In this document: positions 1 to 7,595 of the stretch, in pieces
Position numbering within the stretch: position 1 is the first letter of the stretch
Layout: each line of letters begins with the position of its first letter
Assembly: GCA_028288775.1 (NCBI GenBank)
Contig: JAQGHP010000378.1
Span: forward strand, 1-10,435
Direction: 5' to 3'
DNA: 10,435 nucleotides
Origin: Phycisphaerales bacterium
GTDB taxonomy: Bacteria > Planctomycetota > Phycisphaerae > Tepidisphaerales > Tepidisphaeraceae
Notes under the pieces: generated by a model
Seen by the model: the letters and a program-made list of their open reading frames with translations, nothing else
What the model was told of the DNA's origin: nothing
Database searches by the model: none
Position numbers and translations under genes: made by a program

Positions 1-1
1 C

Positions 2-208
2 GCCGATTTTCTTCTTGGACCCAAGACCGAAACCGGCGAAGACACCTATGTTCTCTGCGAGATCAATGTCAGTTCCGTTTTCCCGTTTCCCGAAGAGGCT
101 CTGGTCCCGTTGGCCGACGCGGCGAACCTTGCAGGATCAGTCAACGCTCAAACATCCCAACCCGTGCCATCAAATCTGCAAGCATCGCCCGTTTCCCGAC
201 GGGGCTGA
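2..208 (+). CDS. C-terminal end of a Cj0069-like (ATP-grasp-like) protein, partial
   Basis: This frame is open from the left edge of the window to a TGA at 206-208, giving the last 68 residues of a protein that begins outside. The piece contains GPKTETGEDTYVLCEINVSS followed by a VFPFPEEAL segment. This acidic, glycine-rich motif with 'LCEINVSSV.PFP' resembles the C-terminal end of Cj0069-family proteins, which have an ATP-grasp-like fold and no well-established role. The last ~25 residues are Ser/Gln/Pro-rich and look like a weakly conserved tail. The next reading frame (GTG at 209) abuts the stop codon directly. The family call rests on memory of this motif only; the N-terminal domains that would settle it are outside the window. 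Confidence 0.55.
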   Translation, partial: ADFLLGPKTETGEDTYVLCEINVSSVFPFPEEALVPLADAANLAGSVNAQTSQPVPSNLQASPVSRRG

Positions 209-586
209 GTGACTCAGGGCCAAGAGCTTGAGCACCAGGGAGAGCAATTGCGGTTGAAGGCATCCAATCCCCAGGACCACGATAATGTCCGCCCATCGGC
301 AATTCTGGCATGGATACTTGGGTTGCTGCTCTTTCTAGGCTTGTTCGTCTGGGGATTTCCTGCCTTATTCCTTTGGTTTGGTCCATACCTGGCTCCGCTC
401 CTCTTCATTGCACTGTTTGGCGTCTCATTGGCAGTTTTGCTCAGTATGTTGTGGACCCTTTCATGGGTCGTTGATCCGACTCGCCGGGCGCAGAAGAGAA
501 CGGAATCGGCCGAGCAGTCGCAGCGGCTGGGAAGGTACCCGACCCGAACCACCCTGAGCGAATGCAGACGTGGATCACGATGCTAA
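209..586 (+). CDS. Small hypothetical membrane protein, start and C-terminus uncertain
   Basis: I do not recognise this family. The 125-residue frame has a polar N-terminus (about residues 1-29), a hydrophobic core (about residues 30-88) that would form two or three membrane helices, and a charged tail starting at the VDPTRR segment. The GTG at 209 follows the previous stop codon without a gap and lacks a clear Shine-Dalgarno sequence. A TTG at 248, preceded by AGGGAG five bases upstream, is an equally good start. The last ~25 codons overlap the truncated recombinase, whose homology begins near 532, so this protein's own C-terminus may have been replaced by sequence read in the wrong frame of the recombinase. 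It may be the 3'-trimmed host gene at the deletion junction. Function unknown. Confidence 0.5.
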   Translation: MTQGQELEHQGEQLRLKASNPQDHDNVRPSAILAWILGLLLFLGLFVWGFPALFLWFGPYLAPLLFIALFGVSLAVLLSMLWTLSWVVDPTRRAQKRTESAEQSQRLGRYPTRTTLSECRRGSRC

Positions 587-1878
587 CACTCAAAGAACAG
601 GGGTGGGGCTACAAGCGTATCGCCAATTACCTGAATGACGTGCTGAAGGTCCCGAGCCCAAATGCTGGTCAGATGCGGCACAACCACGGCCGCTCAGAAG
701 TCGTCGAAGGTTGGTGGTCTCATTCCACCGTCAAGGACCTGCTAGAAAACCGGACGATTCTGGCGATCTTTGAGTACGACCGCCGTTCCGAAGGAAAGCA
801 CCGGAGGCTTGGCCCCAACGGCCCACGTTTCTTGAACGACAGTGACCGAAACGTGAAGACCAAACGGCCGAAAGTGATCCGCAATGATCCGTCCCTTATC
901 ATTCAGAAGGCCCTCCCCTTCAAGCCGCAGTTCGATCCGCAACGATGGGAGGCTATTCAAGAACAGACCCAACTATGGGGCCGCGCTCAACGTGGCATCC
1001 CGCGCGTGTCCGACCCGGCCAAGTATCCCTTGGCGTGCATCGTCTTCGATCTCACCGACGGCTGCGGCTCGGTCATGTACGGCCGTACAAATGGCCGGCG
1101 TGCGCTGTACACATGTGGGCGGTACATGAAGTTCGGCACCGGCGCGTGCGACAACAACCAGGTCGATGCCGAGTCCCTGTTGCAATTCACTATGGGCACG
1201 CTGGCTGAGCTGGTGGATAGGCTCGGTGTGAGCGAGAAGCTACGGGAGAAGCTGCTGGAACGGGCGCGGCGTGACAGAGGGGCCGGGGATGACGGCTCGG
1301 AAAAGCGGCGTGGGGATCTGGCCGCGAAAGTCCATGTTATGGAACGTCAGAAGCAGCAGGCTGCCGACAACTTCCTTCTCGCCAGCGACCCCGACCTGCG
1401 ATTGGCTGCCGAACGCCGGTTTGCACAACTCAAGACGGAACTGGAACAGGCCGAGGCAGAATTGGAAAAGCTGAACAGCAAGAAGGTGCAGGTTCGGACT
1501 CCGGAGGACGAGGCCGAAAAGGCAATGGCCTTGCTCGAAAACGTCCAGCGGACCATCCGTGACCCGGCCGCCCGCGCCGAAATTCCCCATCTTGTCCGTC
1601 GGCTCGGGCTTCGGCTCGGCCTTCGATTCGTCGGTGTGATCAAGGGAAAGCAGCGCCGAGTGCGCCGCTTGGCAGGCGGCGTAATGGTTTTTGGAGATAT
1701 ACCGTTCGACAACGGAAGAAGTGAGTCGGAGGTCAATTGCCGTCCGGGCCACTCTCATCTATCAATATATTGTGTGGGCCGCCATGATGCGTCGCCAGTG
1801 TTGGCGACCCGGCCCGCGAAACGCCACCCAGAGGGTAGCGTTTCGTCCACCAAGGTGAATCGGGGCGACAGGATTTGA
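562..1878 (+). CDS. Large serine recombinase remnant lacking the catalytic domain
   Basis: The 438-residue product matches the C-terminal two thirds of large serine recombinases. A 'Recombinase' DNA-binding domain is seen at residues ~5-110 (GWGYKRIANYLND and WWSHSTVKDLLENR motifs). A zinc-ribbon follows at ~155-200 with Cys159, Cys168, Cys185 and Cys196; the first pair is C-X8-C instead of the usual C-X2-C. A long coiled coil occupies ~225-310, and the basic end segment FVGVIKGKQRRVRRL lies at ~356-370. The N-terminal resolvase domain with the nucleophilic serine is absent, so it cannot catalyse recombination alone. Family-like sequence (KVPDPNHPE) continues upstream of the ATG to about 532, in an open frame that begins after a stop at 472-474. 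This indicates a 5' deletion rather than a natural short gene. About 45 C-terminal residues beyond ~390 look like read-through, and the stop lies inside the tRNA-Pro gene. Probably non-functional, although a DNA-binding fragment could still be made. Confidence 0.85.
   Translation: MQTWITMLTLKEQGWGYKRIANYLNDVLKVPSPNAGQMRHNHGRSEVVEGWWSHSTVKDLLENRTILAIFEYDRRSEGKHRRLGPNGPRFLNDSDRNVKTKRPKVIRNDPSLIIQKALPFKPQFDPQRWEAIQEQTQLWGRAQRGIPRVSDPAKYPLACIVFDLTDGCGSVMYGRTNGRRALYTCGRYMKFGTGACDNNQVDAESLLQFTMGTLAELVDRLGVSEKLREKLLERARRDRGAGDDGSEKRRGDLAAKVHVMERQKQQAADNFLLASDPDLRLAAERRFAQLKTELEQAEAELEKLNSKKVQVRTPEDEAEKAMALLENVQRTIRDPAARAEIPHLVRRLGLRLGLRFVGVIKGKQRRVRRLAGGVMVFGDIPFDNGRSESEVNCRPGHSHLSIYCVGRHDASPVLATRPAKRHPEGSVSSTKVNRGDRI
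1791..1845. repeat. Two tandem hairpins between recombinase remnant and tRNA-Pro
   Basis: The first hairpin (1791-1808) has a perfect 7-bp stem, GTCGCCA/TGGCGAC, with loop GTGT. The second (1817-1845) pairs CGAAACGC with GCGTTTCG and continues after one mismatch through ACCC/GGGT to a 3-base AGA loop. They lie 15 bases or more from the tRNA 3' end, on its downstream side, so they could act in tRNA transcript ending or processing. No T-run follows on the minus strand, so a classical intrinsic terminator is not supported. They could also be part of the old recombination site of the decayed element. The structure is seen directly; either role is a guess. Confidence 0.5.
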
Positions 1879-1933
1879 ACCTGCGGCCTTCTGGTCCCAA
1901 ACCAGACGCTCTGCCAAACTGAGCTACGCCCCG
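1860..1933 (-). tRNA. tRNA-Pro (anticodon UGG)
   Basis: Read on the minus strand, 74 nucleotides fold into a standard cloverleaf. It has a perfect 7-bp acceptor stem (CGGGGCG/CGCCCCG), a 4-bp D stem GCTC/GAGC, a 5-bp anticodon stem TCTGG/CCAGA around the loop TTTGGGA with anticodon TGG, and a 5-bp T stem GCAGG/CCTGT with the TTCAAAT loop. The discriminator base is A, and the 3' CCA is not encoded, so it must be added after transcription. UGG reads CCA and, with wobble, other proline codons. The 3' half overlaps the end of the recombinase frame on the other strand, as expected if an element once inserted at or next to this gene. Confidence 0.97.
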
Positions 1934-1959
1934 GGTTTTCGTCTCACAATCCGCCCTTA

Positions 1960-1988
1960 GTTGTCGTTTGTCGAGCTCGCGTTGTCAA
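1960..1988 (-). promoter_or_regulatory. Possible sigma-70-type promoter of tRNA-Pro
   Basis: A perfect TTGACA hexamer lies on the minus strand at 1988-1983. Seventeen bases downstream the hexamer is GACAAC (3 of 6 matches to TATAAT), placing transcription start near 1950, a short leader upstream of the tRNA 5' end at 1933. The -35 is convincing by sequence and position; the -10 is weak. Confidence 0.3.
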
Positions 1989-2101
1989 CTGAATACGGCG
2001 AGTTACCGAGGACGGCGGGGTGCGCGCCTCGGTGATTTTCGTTCCGGCGGATTGGCGGTCAAACTTCCGCTCGGGCGGCGGTTGCCGTAGGCTGGGCTTT
2101 C

Positions 2102-2815
2102 ATGTCGGGTCTCTTTCTGAAAACGATTCAATGGCTCGGAAGTCGCGGCGGATTGTTTTTATTTGCGGTGCTTGTCGCCGTCGTCGGGGTATGGGCGTTT
2201 GTGGCGCTTGCCGATGAATTGCGGGAAGGGGATTTACAGCATACCGATCAGATGGTGAACCGGTTCGTGCATGACCATCCGGGCCCGCCGGCACTGCAGG
2301 AGGCGGGGCGGGATGTTACGTCTTTGGGTGGGGTCACGGTACTCGCCCTCGTGACGGCGGCGGTGCTCGGGTTCCTGCTGCTCAGCCGACTGTATGGGAT
2401 GATGGTGCTGGTCCTCGTCGCCACGCTCGGCGGGGTGGGTCTGACGCTGAGCCTCAAGCATGTCATCGACCGCCCGCGCCCGGCCCTGCGGCAGGAAAGC
2501 GTCATCGTCTATACGAGGAGCTTTCCCAGCGGGCACACGATGCTGTCGGCGACCGTCTATCTCACGCTGGGCGGAATGCTCGCGCGGACGACTCGCCGAC
2601 GGTTGCTCAAGTTTTACTTCCTTGCCATGGCGCTGGGACTGACGTTTCTGATCGGCGTCAGCCGGGTTTATTTGGGGGCGCATTACCCGTCGGATGTCCT
2701 GGCCGGGTGGTGCGGAGGTCTGGTGTGGGCGCTCCTCTGCTGGCTGGTTGCACAGGAACTTCAGCGGCGGAGGGTGGTGGAGGGAGAAGGGGAAACGGGT
2801 GACCCGCATGATTGA
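2102..2815 (+). CDS. PAP2-family membrane phosphatase
   Basis: This 237-residue membrane protein carries the complete type 2 phosphatidic acid phosphatase signature. Motif 1 is K119-X6-R126-P127 (KHVIDRPRP), motif 2 is PSGH at 142-145, and motif 3 is S187-R188-X5-H194-X3-D198 (SRVYLGAHYPSD). In this family His194 is the phosphorylated nucleophile and His145 the acid. Hydrophobic helices lie at about 17-37, 77-94, 99-118, 148-161, 171-186 and 199-219, so the active site should face the outer side of the membrane. Likely substrates are lipid phosphates such as undecaprenyl diphosphate, phosphatidic acid or phosphatidylglycerophosphate; the sequence does not decide among them. The ATG at 2102 gives the full family length, but its ribosome-binding site is weak. 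The stop overlaps the ATG of the DUF433 pseudogene, suggesting past translational coupling. Confidence 0.93.
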   Translation: MSGLFLKTIQWLGSRGGLFLFAVLVAVVGVWAFVALADELREGDLQHTDQMVNRFVHDHPGPPALQEAGRDVTSLGGVTVLALVTAAVLGFLLLSRLYGMMVLVLVATLGGVGLTLSLKHVIDRPRPALRQESVIVYTRSFPSGHTMLSATVYLTLGGMLARTTRRRLLKFYFLAMALGLTFLIGVSRVYLGAHYPSDVLAGWCGGLVWALLCWLVAQELQRRRVVEGEGETGDPHD

Positions 2816-3031
2816 TTGGAAACAATCGATCGAATGGTCTTCGGATTGATGATGGGCAAGCCGGTGTTCAAGGGCACGCGGATCACCGTGGAGTTCGTCC
2901 TTGAGCGCCTCGCTTAAGGGGCTTCTGCGCGGACCCTCATCGATAGCTATGAGGGCCTGCTTCCCGATCACATCCGTGCTGCATTGGCTTACGCGGCCGA
3001 AGCACCCGGCAATTTGACACGACTGCGTTGA
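2808..3031 (+). pseudogene. DUF433 (VapB-type antitoxin-like) pseudogene, frameshift plus nonsense
   Basis: The ATG at 2808 overlaps the PAP2 stop and starts MIDWKQSIEWSSD, typical of a DUF433 N-terminus, but this frame ends at a TGA (2847-2849). The rest continues in the next frame from about 2843. LMMGKPVFKGTRITVEFVL and ERLA are followed by an in-frame TAA (2915-2917), and then GASARTLIDSYEGLLPDHI and RAALAYAAE run to a TGA at 3029-3031. In DUF433 proteins the TAA position is usually Glu or similar (LAEGAS), so GAA or GAG could have become TAA by one or two base changes. Joined across the lesions, the fragments give a full-length (~74-residue) DUF433 domain, a winged-helix-like DNA-binding antitoxin often paired with a PIN-like DUF5615 toxin. 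No such toxin follows, so this is a dead or orphaned antitoxin. Confidence 0.85.
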
Positions 3032-3054
3032 GGAGCGGTTACTGGCCCTCCAAT

Positions 3055-3163
3055 GTGACACGGGCGTCCCGCCCGTGCATGGTGCGCGTGGAGTCGAAAT
3101 GTCCTGAAAAACACGGTCATCTAAATCATCACATCGCTAGCACGGGCGGGACGCCCGTGTCAC
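3055..3163. repeat. Inverted pair of 24-bp palindromic (REP-like) repeats
   Basis: The left arm (3055-3078) and right arm (3140-3163) are perfect reverse complements over 24 bases. Each arm is itself a hairpin, ACGGGCG-TCC-CGCCCGT (7-bp stem, 3-base loop). A 61-bp spacer separates them. The nested design, small palindromes arranged head to head in an intergenic space, matches REP/BIME-type elements and small non-autonomous mobile repeats. No REP-associated (RAYT) transposase is in the window. The element sits between the DUF433 pseudogene and acs. Confidence 0.8.
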
Positions 3164-3247
3164 AAGAATATTCTGAAGCCGCGTCTTTGCGGAAAACGCC
3201 CGCACTTGTGTTATTCCCCTCAAATCGCAAATCCCGCTGTTTCCGCT

Positions 3248-3253
3248 TATACT
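3248..3253 (+). promoter_or_regulatory. Possible -10 element of the acs promoter
   Basis: TATACT (5 of 6 matches to TATAAT) lies 33 bases upstream of the acs ATG, which would give a leader of about 25-30 bases. The -35 region 17 bases upstream is poor (TCGCAA), so the promoter may need an activator or another sigma factor. Judged from sequence and position only. Confidence 0.3.
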
Positions 3254-3286
3254 CTGGGTGGCGAAGCTGAATTGAAGGAGCCGACC

Positions 3287-5290
<2,004 letters not shown>

Positions 5291-5403
5291 ATGTTGGACC
5301 GGGCTATCCATTGATTATCGGACTTGGCCGCTGAGGATTTCGTGAGGTATTGTTCCGCCGGGGCATCTGCCACCTCTGCCAGGCTTGTCCAAGGAGCGGT
5401 ACA

Positions 5404-6123
5404 ATGAAATCGAAACAGGGCAACGGCACCGCAACCCTCGACCGCGCGCTTCCCATGGACTGGCTGCAACCGATGAGCAAAACACCCCCCAGCAACGCGA
5501 CCCGCTACCGCACCATTCTCCTCTTCGGCGCCCCCGGCAGCGGCAAGGGCACGCAGGGGAAGATTATTGGAAACATCCCCGGCTTCTACCACAGCGCCAC
5601 GGGCGACATCTTCCGCTCGCTCGACCTGCAAAGCGAAATGGGCCGCAAGTTCTGGGAGTACGCCGGCCGCGGCGAGCTCGTCCCCGACGAGTTCACCATC
5701 AAGCTCTGGAGGCAGTACCTCAACGGCATGGAGATGATCAACCAGTTCCATCCGGAGAACCAGTTCCTCGTGCTGGATGGCCTGCCGCGGAATAAGAAAC
5801 AAGCCGAGCTCCTCCGCGACACGATCGACGTTGCGGCCATCATCTACCTGCGGGCGGAGAAGGCGAAAATGGTCGAGCGGCTGCGTCGCCGGGCCTTGAA
5901 GGAAAATCGATTCGACGACGCCAGCGACGAGGTGATCAGCAAGCGCATGGACGTCTTCGAGCGCGAGACGCGGCCCGTGCTCGACATCTACCCCAAGGAA
6001 ATCATCCACCGCGTAGACGCGACCATGTCCCAAATCCGCGTGCTGGGGGAAGTAGTAAAAGTGCTGGTCCCGCTGAAGGAAGCAATGGACCACGACAACG
6101 AAGTGGCGCTCGGCCACGCGTAA
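5404..6123 (+). CDS. adk: Adenylate kinase-type nucleoside monophosphate kinase, short LID
   Basis: The 239-residue protein has the adenylate kinase core. The P-loop G42-APGSGKGTQ-51 is followed by the AMP-binding segment ATGDIFRS (Thr66, Asp68, Arg71), LVPDEFTIKLW, and D125-GLPR-129 (usually DGFPR). A short LID runs through RFDDASDEVISKRMDVFERE with its arginines; it lacks the Cys-containing zinc-type long LID of many bacterial enzymes. It should catalyse AMP + ATP to 2 ADP; with a short LID, preference for another NMP cannot be excluded. The ATG at 5404 is preceded by AAGGAG with 7-base spacing. About 30 N-terminal residues come before the usual start of the fold, and internal ATGs at residues 19 and 25 are possible alternatives. 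The 113-bp gap after acs holds a weak promoter candidate (TTGGCC 5324, 18 bases, TATTGT 5348), so co-transcription with acs is possible but not required. Confidence 0.9.
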   Translation: MKSKQGNGTATLDRALPMDWLQPMSKTPPSNATRYRTILLFGAPGSGKGTQGKIIGNIPGFYHSATGDIFRSLDLQSEMGRKFWEYAGRGELVPDEFTIKLWRQYLNGMEMINQFHPENQFLVLDGLPRNKKQAELLRDTIDVAAIIYLRAEKAKMVERLRRRALKENRFDDASDEVISKRMDVFERETRPVLDIYPKEIIHRVDATMSQIRVLGEVVKVLVPLKEAMDHDNEVALGHA

Positions 6124-6202
6124 CTACGTCCGCCTTCCTCCGGTTCGCTGCCATCACGCTCGTATGAAACTGCGGAGCCGGACGGGAAAAAGAAAATACC
6201 GA

Positions 6203-6284
6203 GCGCCAAGGCCGCCAAGGAGCAAAGAGCGCCAAGCAAGAAAATTCTTACTTGGCGCTCTTTGCTCCTTTGCGGCCTTGGCGC
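6203..6284. repeat. Large inverted repeat with 40-bp arms (cruciform-capable)
   Basis: The arm at 6203-6242 pairs with 6245-6284; I count 38 of 40 complementary positions around a 2-base centre. Both arms are built from GCGCCAAGG and GCAAAGAGCGCCAAG-type words. The spacing downstream of adk (80 bp after its stop) would allow the hairpin to stabilise or end adk mRNA, but no T-run follows. Such 'GCCAAGG/CCTTGGCGC' intergenic palindromes are known in several bacterial groups without an assigned function. Confidence 0.85.
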
Positions 6285-6356
6285 AGATCTTCGTGCTTCC
6301 CTGCAGACACCGTGAAAATTGCGAACGGTGCTCTCTGCACCAACTTCCCGATTCTT

Positions 6357-6392
6357 CTTCGCGTCTGTCTTCGCGCCCTTCGCGGCTTCGCG
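6357..6392. repeat. Irregular cluster of four CTTCGCG repeats
   Basis: The heptamer CTTCGCG occurs at 6357, 6369, 6378 and 6386 (intervals of 12, 9 and 8 bases) and is followed by GTTTT. It lies in the gene-free 6124-6478 region between the converging adk and efp genes. That region otherwise holds the large inverted repeat and the efp terminator; I see no reading frame in it with coding character. Confidence 0.55.
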
Positions 6393-6425
6393 GTTTTATT
6401 GGAACGTGGAGAGGGCCGGGCGCAT

Positions 6426-6456
6426 GAAAAAGCCCGAGGAGGCAAGTCCTCGGGCT
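6426..6456 (-). terminator. Rho-independent terminator of efp
   Basis: On the minus strand, 22 bases after the efp stop, AGCCCGAGGA (6456-6447) pairs perfectly over 10 bp with TCCTCGGGCT (6440-6431) around a 6-base loop, and is followed by a short T-run (6431-6427). On the + strand the trailing sequence is only CTCTTGTTT, so use as a terminator for the converging adk transcript is possible but weaker. Confidence 0.85.
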
Positions 6457-6478
6457 CTCTTGTTTGTCGGATTCGGTA

Positions 6479-7033
6479 TCACGCCCGGCTGAGATAGTCG
6501 CCGGTTTCGGTGTTGATGCGGATGGTTTCGCCGACTTCGATGAATGGGGGGACGCGGGTCTTCAGGCCCGTCTCCAGCTCGGCGTCCTTCATTTGGTTCG
6601 TGGCGGTCGCGCCCTTGATGCCCGGGGCGGTGTCGGTGATTTTCAGGTCCACCGTCTTGGGCAGGTCGTAGCTGACGATCTTCCCTTCGTGGAAGAGGGC
6701 GGTCAGCGTGGTGTTGGGCTTGAGGTACTTGATGTCGTCGCCGAACACGGTCTTGGGGATCGTGTTCTGGTCGTAGGTTTCGAGGTCCATCAGGATGTGG
6801 CCCTCGTTGTCGCTGTAGAGGTACTCGACCTGGCGGCTGTCGAGCGTGGTCGTCTCGATGTCATCGGTCGCGCCGACGCGCTTGTCCATGATCGTGCCCT
6901 TGCCCACGTCACGCATCTTGAACTGCACCTTTGCCCGGAGGTTGCCGGGCGTGTTGTGGTCGGCGTTGGTTACTACGAAAAGCTTGCCGTCAACGATCAC
7001 GGCCTGGCCCCTGCGAATTTCACTGGCTCGCAT
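6479..7033 (-). CDS. efp: Elongation factor P, Asn at the modification site
   Basis: EF-P enters the ribosomal E site and helps form peptide bonds at proline stretches. The 184-residue product has the normal length and three beta-barrel domains: KOW-like domain I (residues ~1-64), domain II (~65-125) and domain III (~126-184) with VDLKITDTAPGIKGATAT, the classical EF-P signature. The tip loop of domain I reads TPGNLRAKVQFKMR. Aligned without gaps to E. coli EF-P, Asn31 stands where Lys34 is modified by EpmA/EpmB, so beta-lysylation is not possible there; Arg33 and Lys35 are nearby. The N-terminus (RASEIRRGQAV) resembles the EfpL/YeiP branch (RANEIKRGMAV), which also lacks the lysine. The ATG at 7033 is preceded by AGAAGGA at good distance. 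A strong terminator follows. Probably its own transcription unit, 218 bp downstream of the membrane protein gene. Confidence 0.95.
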   Translation of the reverse strand: MRASEIRRGQAVIVDGKLFVVTNADHNTPGNLRAKVQFKMRDVGKGTIMDKRVGATDDIETTTLDSRQVEYLYSDNEGHILMDLETYDQNTIPKTVFGDDIKYLKPNTTLTALFHEGKIVSYDLPKTVDLKITDTAPGIKGATATNQMKDAELETGLKTRVPPFIEVGETIRINTETGDYLSRA

Positions 7034-7251
7034 GATTCAATCCTTCTGGCTATCAAAAACTCATTGCTCGCGGCACCAAAGTGCCCGATTCCCCTGCTTC
7101 TAGTACGAAATAGAGGGGGAAAAGGTCGGAAACTGTACCCCGCCGGGGGGCGGGCGTCAATCTTGCGTCTGGGGGAAAGAAGCCAAAACCTTGTCGAAGA
7201 TGGCAAAAGTACGCGACGCAGTCGGATGAGCCGGTCGCCCCATCTCCGTAG

Positions 7252-7572
7252 TCATGCGGCCTTGGGAAGGAGGATGGCAAGCATGGATACCGCCAGCATG
7301 GCGGTGTTTAAGATCGTGCCGATCCCGGCTGGAATGCTGATCCCGGCCGGGCCATATTGCTTCACCGCGCGCAGTGCGGCCAGACCCGAAATCAACCCGG
7401 TGATGTAGCACAGGTACACAACGCAGGCCTGACCCTGTGCCCGGCCGAGCTCGTAATCCGTGGCCGTAGCAGGATCGACGTGTGACCTGCGCAAAAACAT
7501 GTTGATCAAGAATGCGGCTAACGGAGCCGTCCAACTGATCCGTGCGAGGGTGACTGCCGTGGACCGTGTCAT
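7252..7572 (-). CDS. Small three-helix membrane protein, function unknown
   Basis: I do not recognise this 106-residue protein. It has three hydrophobic segments (about residues 9-27, 49-68 and 79-103) joined by polar loops, with RRSHVDPATATDYELGRAQG after the first helix. There is no signal peptidase site or catalytic motif. The ATG at 7572 is preceded by AAAAGGGG about six bases upstream and lies 23 bp after the stop of the FabF-type gene, so it is probably the last gene of the ketosynthase operon. Downstream, at 7154-7139, a GC-rich hairpin (CCCGCC/GGCGGG) may help end transcription but has no T-run. The rest of the gap to efp (7034-7251) shows no gene. A role linked to the lipid or polyketide product of its neighbours is a guess from position. 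Confidence 0.7.
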   Translation of the reverse strand: MTRSTAVTLARISWTAPLAAFLINMFLRRSHVDPATATDYELGRAQGQACVVYLCYITGLISGLAALRAVKQYGPAGISIPAGIGTILNTAMLAVSMLAILLPKAA

Positions 7573-7595
7573 CGAAAACCCCTTTTCGCAGCGCG

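Noticed and set aside
2843..2917. Programmed frameshift or stop-codon recoding in the DUF433 gene
   Set aside because: Two independent lesions within 75 bases and no slippery run at the shift point; decay is simpler.
2234..3061. 275-codon minus-strand frame opposite the PAP2 gene
   Set aside because: Composition (Arg, His, Gln, Pro) is typical of antisense translation; the PAP2 motifs are all on the + strand.
3055..3163. CRISPR-like repeat pair
   Set aside because: Only two units, inverted rather than direct, each self-palindromic, and no cas genes.
3206..3286. TTG at 3206 as an upstream start of acs
   Set aside because: The ATG at 3287 has AAGGAG six bases upstream and fits the family length. 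The extra 27 residues would overlap the likely promoter.
7139..7154. GC-rich hairpin as a firm terminator of the ketosynthase operon
   Set aside because: The stem is only 6 bp and no T-run follows on the minus strand; kept as a remark only.
6464..7408. 314-codon open frame on the + strand opposite efp
   Set aside because: Shadow of efp and its upstream region; it also crosses the efp terminator.
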